A DNA stretch of 64,000 nucleotides, from the NCBI GenBank assembly GCA_003952965.2, contig CM025852.1:27773009-27837008 (forward strand), read 5' to 3'. The translations under genes were made by a program, and so were the position numbers. Below, piece by piece: positions 46,328 to 55,994 of this stretch (positions are counted from its first letter, which is position 1; each line of letters starts with the position of its first letter). The notes beneath the pieces were generated by a model. That model searched no databases, was not told the origin of the DNA, and saw only the letters and a program-made list of their open reading frames with translations. This stretch comes from Morella rubra (taxonomy: Eukaryota > Streptophyta > Magnoliopsida > Fagales > Myricaceae).

Positions 46328-47310
46328 TTTTTTTTTTTTTTTTTTCCTAAATCAAGTTTCATAAAGTGAAACCGGAGCAAGCTACAATCTAATAAACCGG
46401 CGACATCTCAAAGAAGATCGGAAAAACAAAAGAAAAACAACTATATACTCCATGCGAACTCCATGCTTTTTTTGTTTTTTTCCTAAATCAAGTTTCATAA
46501 AGTGAAACCGGAGCAAGCTACAATCTAATAAACCGGCGACATCTCAAAGAAGATCGGAAAAACAAAAGAAAAACAACTATATACTCCATGCGAACTCCAT
46601 GCGAGACAGAGGAGCAGTGGAACCGGAAGCCATAGACAAAACCATCGAAAACAAGACTAGCCAATAGATACAACGCCACAACTTAAACACAACAAACCTC
46701 AATGAAAGGCAGAAAAAATCTACGAGGGATCAGAAAAGCCCACCAAAGAGCAGGATACAACAAAGAAAAGAAACTAACAAAGGACAAGCACGGCTAACAC
46801 AATCAACAGCAAAAGACAAGAAACACAAGCCAAAAAAGGGAATAAGCAAACCACCACAGGCAAGCAGAGAGACCAAACGCCGACGACCCACGCACCACCG
46901 GAAATCCCCAGAGAACAAGCCGGAACAAGGAGAAACTGACGTGCGCGTGGGAAGCCACGCGCCACCCAATGGAGGCTTGACCTGAGCGGCTGAGTTCGCC
47001 TAGAGGAGCAGAAGGCATATGGCCAGGCTGTGTCCACCGCTGATGCGCAGGAACACCGGGATCTAACCTTCAAGATTCCGAGCAAAAAGAGACAAGGAGA
47101 GGGAGGGGAAGAGGAAAAAAGACCGGAGAAGAGGGGGAGAGAGGGGAGAGAAGGGGGAAGGAGGGCGACGGGAGAAGCCGAAGCTCCACCCGCAGCCGGT
47201 GAACAATGGAGAAAGGGGAGCGCCTCTCTCTCTCTAGAACGACGGAAAGAGAAATATTTTTGGATAAGTCTGTCGCTCTCATGCGCAGGTTACTTCTCAT
47301 GTCTTTTTTT
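46328..47310 (-). mobile_element. Probable non-LTR retroposon fragment, minus strand
   Basis: A long poly(T) at about 46329-46345 reads on the minus strand as a poly(A) tail. The body (to about 47300) differs in base composition: A-rich, then purine-rich and GC-rich at 46880-47230. Minus-strand frames rich in Leu/Cys/Phe at 46730-47085 and Ser/Pro at 47070-47378 are low-complexity and not accepted as proteins. No reverse-transcriptase motif is visible. Confidence 0.4.
46346..46602. repeat. Identical 121 bp tandem copies, each next to poly(T)
   Basis: 46346-46466 and 46482-46602 are identical over 121 bp, separated by CTTTTTTTGTTTTTTT-like text. Each begins CCTAAATCAAGTTTCATAAA and ends GCGAACTCCATGC. 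The lack of any difference implies a very recent event or collapse/expansion in the assembly. Confidence 0.93.
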
Positions 47311-47313
47311 CTT

Positions 47314-47691
47314 GGGGAAAATACACTTTTCACCCACAAACTACCAGAGTAGTGACACATTGCACCCCAAACTACCATCTTTAAGACATTGCACCCTTAA
47401 ACTACCAATGTTATACATTTTGCACCCTAAACTACCCACTTTGACACATTACACCCTCCAACTACTAATATTAAACACTTTGCACCCTCCATTTGACAAT
47501 AATACCCTTGAGAAATTAATGAATTGACAACAATATCTAAGGGCATTATCGTCATTTTAGTTTGAAAATTTGATAAAGGGTGCAAAGTGTTAAAAATTGG
47601 TAGTTAAAGGGTGCAATGTGTCAAAATTGGTAGTTTAGGGTACAAAGTGTAAAATATATGGTAGTTCATGGGTGAAAAGTGTATTTTCCCC
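47314..47691. mobile_element. Fold-back MITE of 378 bp
   Basis: Ends GGGGAAAATACACTTTTCAC and GTGAAAAGTGTATTTTCCCC are perfect inverted repeats, continued inward imperfectly by CCCA.AAACTACCA/TGGTAGTT.ATGGG. The interior is built of degenerate 33-36 bp units around TTTGCACCCTAAACTACCA, in one orientation on the left and the opposite on the right, so nearly the whole element can fold on itself. T-rich flanks hide the target duplication. Confidence 0.88.
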
Positions 47692-47734
47692 TTTTTTTTT
47701 TTCTTTTTTCCTAAGCGGATTGCTTCTTATCTCA

Positions 47735-48120
47735 AATGGAAGGGTTGATTTTTCCGCATGGAGAAGCAAACGTACAAAACTGAAACTACTCTCAGGTCAT
47801 TTGGGTTGTTCGGTAGGGGAAATTTTGGGTGTAAAAAATTTTGAAAGTTTTGAGATTTATGAAAAGGTAAATATTTTTTTACAAGATTAGATGAAAAAGT
47901 GAATAAAGAAAAGATTTAAATAAATATTATAATAAAAAAATTTGAATATAAAAAATATATTATTTTATAATTTTTTAATATGGATAGAAATTTTAAGTAG
48001 AAATTTTCACCCGAACACCACCAAAGTCAAACCAGATAAGAGATTGAAAGACATTCTAGTTTTTAAATTGGTCAAAATTAAAGCTCCTCTTACTAGCCAG
48101 TATACTTGCTTGTACGCTAT
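47735..48120. repeat. Dispersed block shared with 22630-22990, with nested MITE
   Basis: Matches 22630-22990 in order and orientation on both sides of a MITE-like insert at about 47803-48023. The insert has ends GGGTTGTTCGGTAGGGGAAA and GAAATTTTCACCCGAACACC in inverted relation. Non-coding. Confidence 0.55.
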
Positions 48121-48641
48121 GACATTAGTTAAATGAATATAAATTTAACTAATCAAACCTTTGTTCTTCAAAATATTTTAATCTTCAAAATTTAAATTTG
48201 AAAATTTGAAACCTAAACCTAAAACTGAACATAAACCTCTTTCCAAACAAGCCACAAATAACAATGCAGCATTATTTATGTATAACCGACGTAAGTCTGC
48301 GTGAAAGTCAGCTTGAGATTTAAGAATCAACTTAGAGAAAGCTTTCTATCGATGAATCCACAGGGAACTTTCTCTGTTTTTCGCTTATTGTCTCGGCCGT
48401 TTGAGTTCCTTTTGGAAACGAGGATATATAACATAGGTGTTTTTATTGGATGTTTTGGAAATAAAATCATTTACTTTAAAAAACAATACTCAAATCTTTT
48501 AGAATTTATAACGAAATTGACTCTCTTCTAGCTTTGACAACTTTTATTCACTCAAATAGCTATTTTGTACATGATAAATTCTAAGCAACTCCCGGAGGAA
48601 GAAGAAAACCCATGTAGTTCTTTGTAATTCTCAGAGACATA

Positions 48642-50789
48642 GGCTTTAAAAAAAGAAAGACAGAGAAGAGACCACTTAACTTTGTAGCTTACAAGAATAA
48701 CAAACAACCTCGAGAGAAAATGTATGAAACTGAAGTTTTTATTTCAACGAATTCTGCCACAAACCTCAGGTGCGAGTTTCCTTTGGAATTTAAGGTCCAG
48801 TTCAGGTTGCCAAAGTGGTTGGTTCACAGCCATCATGCACACAAGCAAGGACATCTTTGTAGTCCCTTGTTATGGTGAAGGAGTCATAGACATTCCCGTC
48901 GCGGCTTTTCTTGTACTCGAAGAGCAGGGACGAGTGACTGAATGCTGTTAGTATTGACAAATCCAAAGTCATAATCTCTGTAAAAGACTCCACTCTGGTG
49001 TCGCTTGGCTGAAGTTTGATAGGTGGCTTCCTGCGCATCCAACAAACAACGTGAATTGTTCCATTCAAAGGGCCTGAATAATGAGATTTTTCTGTGTTGA
49101 CGCATTGATTCTACACCACCAGCAAATTAAACATAACATATCAATGTTATGGCGTTGAAGCTATCTGAACCTCAAAATAAAGTTATGGCAATTCAAGTGA
49201 GGAAGATTTTAAAGCTAAACTAAGACTTGGCTAACCAAATATGATAGTGAGCTATATGAGTCGTATGATTTTCAGTAGCTCCTGGAAATTACTGACGTGT
49301 GTATGATGTATGCATGATGAACATTTTTAGATGCATGGATTCACAGACCATGAAGCCTGGTTGCCAAACTTTATTGAACCTATATAATCTTGCCGTTATC
49401 TATATACCTGGTATATAGGACACGTCCTTTCATAGTTATGGACATGGCCATAAAAGGCAAGGTCCAACTTGTACTTTTGCCAAAGCTGCTGCAAGCTTTC
49501 CCTTCCCATGGGCTCTGCAAATGATCCCTCCAAGCCATAGAAGTAGTCAGAGGAATAGCCAAGGACACGATGAGCAGCAAAGATCAACCAAGGTTGTTTC
49601 TGTCTATCTGCCGAAGCAAGGCAATGCTCAATGAATCTGTACTGTTCTGATCCCTCCCTCCAGTCATGCTCACCTGTCGGCTATACAGAAGTGAAACATG
49701 CCAAAGTCGGTGAAGTACCTGCATATTCGTAACTTTTAGTTTAGAAATTGGACACAAATGCTTAGAGTAAAAGGAACTATGCTACAGAAAAACAAAAGGC
49801 AGAAATGAAAATAATGGACCAAACTGCCTTGTAGACAATGTCTAATTGGACTCCTTACATGAGAGGTTTGTTTGTTAGTCCGTGTACCTTTTAGCCACAT
49901 TCGTACAAGTAATAGGTGATATGTTAAGAACAGTTAGAAGAAAGCTGGCAATTTACCAAAACTTAGCTCTGTTTTCAGAGGGCACATAGAACATGGTTTC
50001 CGCCAGCACACCACATTCCCCACCTGAATCCTTAGTATCATAGAAGGACCCAGTGTTTGGCCAATCACGCTCATGATTACCACTGCAAGAGAAATAAGAA
50101 AGATTCTCTGACCAGTCTCATAATGTAACATAAAAAACTTAGTATCCTTGCAGTCTCCAGATTGAAGGGATACTAGCACAAACCTTCCAATCATATAGGG
50201 GACAGCTGAAGCGATGGGCTCCACTTGCGAAGTGAATTGATCCCATTGAGAGATATATCCATTTGCATAAGTAATATCGCCAATATGCAGCACTATGTCA
50301 ATGTTGTCCTAAGTCCTTGATGAGTTGGTCAGTGGTGTTCAGTGAACCTGGCTGATAATTGCTGTATTCATTAGAGCCATCACGCTCTGCCTGAAGGACA
50401 TACAAAGAAAAGGGTGACTGTTGTATGTGTGCATCAAGCATAAGAAACTCAATTGGCTGAAGTTTATTTTTAATGAAACACTCAGAAATAAGCATAAACA
50501 TTGTAGGGAAGGCTTGAATTTGAGACTTGACGCCTGGCAATGGTCTCAAGCAACCTAAGTCGGTTTAAGTATTGCCACATGCTTAGCATTCATGATGCCT
50601 TACACTATCTACAGGTGTGGTATTCAAGGTAGAATTGACCAAGATGAACAGGAACAATCCGAACTTATTCATGCACCCCTTTTGCAGGAGGATCAGGGTA
50701 ACATTACTAAAATGGACGGATGCATATGGCATATGCAGAGCAATAGCATGACCATTTAATTCAGTTTTGAAACATCCTCAAACACAGAT
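48642..50789. repeat. Right arm of the 2.14 kb inverted duplication
   Basis: Reverse complement of 33707-35849. It ends abruptly at 50789, where the sequence changes to the unrelated single exon of an unrecognised gene. The arm therefore landed in, or was copied next to, another gene. Confidence 0.92.
48690..50549 (-). pseudogene. Purple acid phosphatase (PAP27 type), partial minus-strand copy
   Basis: Carries only the 3' half of the gene: [32 protein letters not shown], the GNHERDW region, LGYSSDYFYGLEGSFAEPMG, GHVHNYERTCPIYQ and the C-terminus YDSFTITRDYKDVLAC. It shares with the plus copy the extra G in GACTTAGGACAAC (50310), the extra base in GACAGGTGAGCATGAC (about 49675) and the extra T in GTCTTTTAC (about 48985). 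It lacks some lesions unique to the plus copy: the GACTGGAGGGAGGG stretch is complete here. It has its own shift near 48950. Cannot encode a working phosphatase. Confidence 0.88.
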
Positions 50790-50903
50790 ATTGACATGTC
50801 AAGCTTTTGGTAACATAATAACATCACAAACATTCTTAGGTGCCTGGAGGACACTAACAATTCTTAGGGTAACGAGAATTGTTATAACAAAGTAAATTGA
50901 TAC

Positions 50904-51293
50904 CAGCTTCTTCTCCTTCCTCTTCAGTATCTTTATATGGCACTTTTTTATGTAGTGCATCAGATGATATCGAGAATGCCTAGAGCACAACTGTTCTTGG
51001 ACCTCCGGATTCGCACTTAGCCAGTCAGAAATTTCTTTCGACTTCACCACCTCCTCTTGGTTCAAAGATTCTAACCAAGAATAAACTGGTCTCCATTGAT
51101 CAGTCCGTTGGAATCGATATGGTGGATTCTCATCATCGAACTGGTTAGCTTCTTTTCCCTGCCACGAGAAGGATGACAAGATTTCTGGGATAAGTTTTTT
51201 TACAAAAAAGCGTTCCTTTGCCCTCCAAAACCTTTGAGTCGCATTAACATTTGGACCGTACAAAACCTTCTTAGCACTCCAGCTAATTTTCAT
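50904..51293 (-). pseudogene. First coding exon of an unrecognised plant gene, cut off by the PAP arm
   Basis: An ATG-led minus-strand frame of 130 codons ends at a good donor (GTATCA, 50903-50898). It reads NATQRFWRAKERFFVKKLIP, then PPYRFQRTDQWRPVYSWLES, EVVKSKEISDWLSANPEVQE and RHSRYHLMHYIKKCHIKILK with a basic end. The composition and length look like a real conserved domain, but I do not recognise the family. The next sequence in the gene direction, after about 110 bp, is the inverted PAP27-type arm starting at 50789, so downstream exons are missing here. It lies 435 bp beyond the end of the RIO1 gene, on the same strand. Confidence 0.55.
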
Positions 51294-51728
51294 TGCCCCA
51301 GAAACGTCACCTCATGTAACGCCAGCCCTGGTACCTCGAAGGGAAAATTACAAGAAATCGCTAACGAAGATAAAGGTAATCTTAACATTTGAAAATAGAC
51401 CTCGTACGTATTTCCGTGACACTCTGTGTTCTGCGTTACAATTGTCATCTCCAAAGGCGAGTTTTCCGCGTAGGCAAAAATACGTGCCAAGGAAAACCGG
51501 CATGAATCACACAATGAAGCCCATAAGGAACAAGAAAAATGCAAAACTAACAATGCTGAAAAATTAAGATTAATTGACCACATTAGATGTGCATATAAAC
51601 CACAAAACTATATCTTCCAATAAAGTTAAAATAGGACAAAATGGGGAAAGAACAATTTCGCCCTTAGAGACAAAATTGGTCCTTTTCTCTGATGATGAAA
51701 AATGGTATACAAAATCATGAACAAGCAG

Positions 51729-54700
51729 CTATCTAGTCTTTTGGGCTTTGGCCAACTTCTTCTTTCTTTTCTTCACTGCCTTGGGAACTTTATTCTTCCG
51801 AGCCTCCCTCTTCTCCTCCTTGACTTTCTTTTTGTTCTCTTTTCTAGCAGCTTTCTTATCCACAGGAACCTCTGATTCACTTTCTGATGAACTCACTTCT
51901 GAATCGCTTGAGTTATCTTCATCACTGAGATTTTCAGAATGAGTTACACTCTCGTGAGGAATAGAATGACCAACTGGCTTTACAGAGGACTCTTCAATAG
52001 TGTCTGATGCTTCCTCAGGTGAAGAACGCTGATTTATTGAAAGGGCCTGCTTGAGTCCTGTTATAGTCTGATAGTACATATCTCCAGTGTCCTGGCCACC
52101 GGTTATCCGTTGCACATCCTCCTCGGCATTCTTTACATGTTCAAGCATCTTTGGGATGAATGACTGTAAAGTAGTACAAAGCAAACTCCAAATTTATCAG
52201 TTTCCATTCAATCTCCGAATATCATTAATTCTTTCCACTGACAGATGCATATGCATGCACACACCCACACAAACTCATTCACACACCAGTTTCAAGTATC
52301 AATCTTTGCGATAAGTGGCATGCTTAAGAATTGCTATGTAAAGGAGATATTGTAATCCAAAAGAAACTCTAATACGATGAGACCACTACCATGCAGGTTA
52401 CCTGAACAAATACAGAATCTGCAATTTCATCCTCCACAGATATGTCTCCTCTGGCCAAAATTTTTTGTTGCACCTAATATAAGTTGAAAGCAGTCAAAAC
52501 AAAGATATCCAAAGTTCTTGAGGAAAGAATAGACAGTATAGCTACCAAACCTCTTCCAGATAAATGTCCACAGCTTCATCAGCAATCGAAGAGTCGACTA
52601 TAAAGTCAAAGAGTTCTCGAATTGTCATAACAGCTACACCATTTTTCTTGAAGAAATCCTGCATGCCACCAATGCGTAATTAAGCCATATAGCTGATTAT
52701 AAATCATTTAGGCCAATATTTTCAATTCCAAAGAACATACTGAAACATGGAGACAATCTTCACGAAGGAAATCAAGTGCATGAGGGTGGTCAAGATCAAC
52801 TGCTTGAGAGACATCTATGATATACAAGTTACCCTGCAAATCACAAGAAGTAAATTCAGATGTTCACCAATTACAGATAGCACCAATTCAACATATAAAA
52901 GAAAAGGATAAAATCACCAGCACAAACATAATCGGCACTCACCTCAAAATAAAGTATGTTATATTCACTTAAGTCTCCATGCACCAGTTTGCACTTCTGA
53001 TATAGCGTCCGCATTGCAATAATCACCTGAGAACATGGATTGCAAAGAAATTATGACCATTCCAACAGGACAGAAAAGTGCTACACAGAGCCCTGTTCAC
53101 TAGCCAAAGGAAAAGGAAGTTAGAATATAAGAGTTTGCTGTTATCGTGCACATCAGTACCACATTTGTTTACAAATAGGAGTATGGTCTCACAAAGGTAA
53201 GCATATCTCAACATTGAGGATTTTATACACCTAAAGCATCTCTTGAAAAGAAAAAAACTGCAATAGGTTTGCTTGACATAACCGACTCATAAAGGTCCAA
53301 AGGATTGAATCATCCACCATTATCTTACAAAGTAGAAACCACTTCAAAACTAAGAGTTTCCTGCGACCTAAGAAGGAAATTCCACTTTAAGATAAACAAG
53401 AATTCTAGAAGAATGACTGAAAAAACATGTACACACCTCCACATAACCTTCACGTAACCTATCAAGAGATAAAGCAGCATCCTTGAGACGAGGTGCAGCC
53501 CAACCTGCTTTTCCTATACAAGCACATGCACCAAAACTTCAATCCAATATGCATATCAATTTTTAGAAGCCAATACTCAGTTCTATTCACAAGAGCCCAA
53601 GCGAGAACAAAAAGAAGAAAACAAATAAAGAAAAATTAGCAGTGAACATTAAGCCAAAATGACTAAGAAACTATTTTATCTGTAAGGAGGATAACAGCAC
53701 GGACTACACTCACTACGGATACATATGTGATCAAAATGCACAGGGCTAGGAGCCAAGTTGGATTGTCCCAATTGAATTGGTCCTTGCAAAAAATTTTAAT
53801 TAAGAAGTCACAGCGATCTGAAAATATCTTTTTAATCCACACAATACCTATGAATTCCATGACCAGAACATGAAGTCTCAAAAGAATTGGAGCCGGGCAC
53901 CTAATTCCCGCTGCCCTTAACCTGCAGTTCACAATGACCATACTAAACATGATATAACAGCACTGATTCTGAAACAACTTCAAAACAAAGCTCATAAGAT
54001 AGCATTGGTCATTTGTTGTTCTTACCTTATAAGGTTCCTCATCTCTTTCTCAGCCCATGTTTTCACCATTTTCCTAGGATTATGCTTACAGTATCCATAT
54101 CTGAAACGGTAGCTCACCTTGTACGTAACGGTCTCTGTCCCTGTGGGGGTTTAGAACAACAAATTAACTTCATCAAGCTACAAACAAGAAGCACACGGTC
54201 TATGACACATGGCACTAAGTTATAAGTTAAATTCATTGGCAAGCGAAAAGGATTGCCTGGACATACTTAAATACCAGAACAGAAGTTTTATATACTTTGA
54301 TTGCCAGTTCTTGACCATCTGATCTGGTTGCATGATAAACATTTGCCTGTTGAAAAACATGATTGCATGATAAGGTGTAACCAAATGGTAAAGGTTTTGG
54401 TACAATCAAAACTGGAACATTCTGTTGATATCAGTACAGAAACTAAAGGTAGTAGTGGACTGCATACTTCTTTTCCAGTTGAAATACAGCCATTAATATC
54501 GTGGAATACACCTCGATTCAGCATCTTGAACAAAACCATACGGGTTCTAGGATCAATGGCCTGGAGGGATAGAACATTAGTCAAACATTGCAAACAAAAC
54601 AGTTTTTGATGCAGCCTAATGCAAAACACTGGGCAAAAAACAACTTAAAAAAACATGTGATAAAATGAAACTAGAACTGGTTTTCCAAACAAATATCTCC

Positions 54701-55505
54701 ATGATAATGATACAACTAGGTCCACAGAAAGTAATTTTGCCAAAAGCAAAAAAAGCATGATGCGATTATTAAACCTTTCGCCTGATAATTCTGAATACCG
54801 GAAACTTTCTGATAAAGAAGGTCGTATTAGTAATGCCTCTCAAAAGCTTATAGTAACTTCTTCGCGACCAGAAAATAAAAGATTAATTGAATAACACAGC
54901 CTACTAGGAACAACTTGCGCATTTTTTTTAACAGTTCAAAAATGTTAAAGGGAATTTTACTGTTGGTTCACCTGCTCAACCGTAGCTCGGTCTGCTTTCT
55001 CAGTGGTTCTAGTTCTACCGATGGCCATCTCCCGTACACTTCCACGAATTGCAGTAGTCACAGTGTTTGACATGCCCACATTCAACCTCCCCTCCCACTC
55101 CTGCGTAAAAACAAAAACATAAAAGTCATAATATTTACCATCTTTTCTTGGAAACAATTCTGAAAGAGAATTTTTTATTCATTCATGTAAAACAAATATA
55201 AGCAAAGAAGTTATATTTACCTCCAAAGGCGAAGCTCGAATGTGACCGGTGAACCTTTGGTTCCTATTCGAGAGCGGTTGAAGAGCCGACGTATTAGGTC
55301 GAGAATGAAGCCCGCCATGAGCATTGGGACGTCTTGAATTGAGCATAAAGTTCCCATCCACAGCTTGGTCGTCATCCTTGGTGTCCAACCAGTCCAATGC
55401 ATCCCCGACTTCCGAATCTGTTGTCCACTCGAGCTCTTCCTCCTCCTCTTCTTCTTTCTCTTCGTCTTCGTTCAAGGCTACTGGTTTCACTTCCCCAACA
55501 GCCAT
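51729..55505 (-). CDS. RIO1 atypical serine/threonine kinase, 12 exons
   Basis: Exons on the minus strand: 55505-55221, 55100-54972, 54560-54468, 54346-54267, 54140-54026, 53921-53848, 53513-53437, 53026-52943, 52833-52741, 52658-52551, 52473-52402 and 52163-51729, all with GT..AG borders. The product would be about 547 residues, normal for plant RIO1: acidic N-terminus, glycine-loop STGKEANVYHA about 165, ATP-binding Lys in LAIKVYK about 186, catalytic HGDLSEYN about 300, metal-binding IDVSQ about 319, and a Lys/Arg-rich tail ([12 protein letters not shown]). RIO1 acts in the last cytoplasmic steps of 40S ribosome maturation. Oddity: exon 5 has one base too many (GGTGAGCTACCG where GGT-GAC-TAC-CGT is expected, near 54113). 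As read the frame breaks after VQG, while all other phases agree. Either an assembly error or a disabled allele. Confidence 0.9.
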
Positions 55506-55944
55506 CAGAGCTTTGCAACGACAGATAGACTCTGTTGCCTAGGCTTTAATCGATTTCACCCTTTATAAAAGCGCCTTTTCTCTAGCAAAATGGAGCCTTT
55601 CAGGCAGTCAGTGGCGGAACCAAGAATAAATCTGAATGAGGGCCCACTCCTAAAGGAAAATGACAAAAAAAAATTACTACGTAAACTAGCTACTTGAGAA
55701 AAAATATAATTGGTGGAATAATCATTATTATGATGTGATTAGGGTAATAGACAAGCGGCAAAATCTGAGATTGCAGCACAAATTGACCACCCAAACTGAG
55801 TTGCTTCTTGTAGTAAACTAGCTGTATAAATTATAATCATTAAACCCTAAGCCTAACCTTAATTACCTACACCTATTCAAGTGAGAGTGAGACCTTGAGT
55901 CCCAATTTTTCCACCAGTTTCCAGCCTTCTCATTTTCGGAAAGG

Positions 55945-55945
<1 letters not shown>
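55506..55945. other. RIO1 5' flank with one hAT-type terminus
   Basis: Starts with the RIO1 leader side. CAGTGGCGGAACCAAG at 55609 resembles the end of the hAT MITE at 3246 (CAGGGGCGGAACCAG), but the opposite end was not found within 1.5 kb, so no element is called. Confidence 0.35.

Positions 55946-55990
<45 letters not shown>
55946..55990. repeat. (GA)n microsatellite
   Basis: Nearly pure GA repeat of about 45 bp. Confidence 0.95.

Positions 55991-55994
<4 letters not shown>

Noticed and set aside
46730-47527. Several frames of 70-165 codons on both strands
   Set aside because: Low-complexity translations of a purine-rich retroposon-like stretch and the adjoining MITE.
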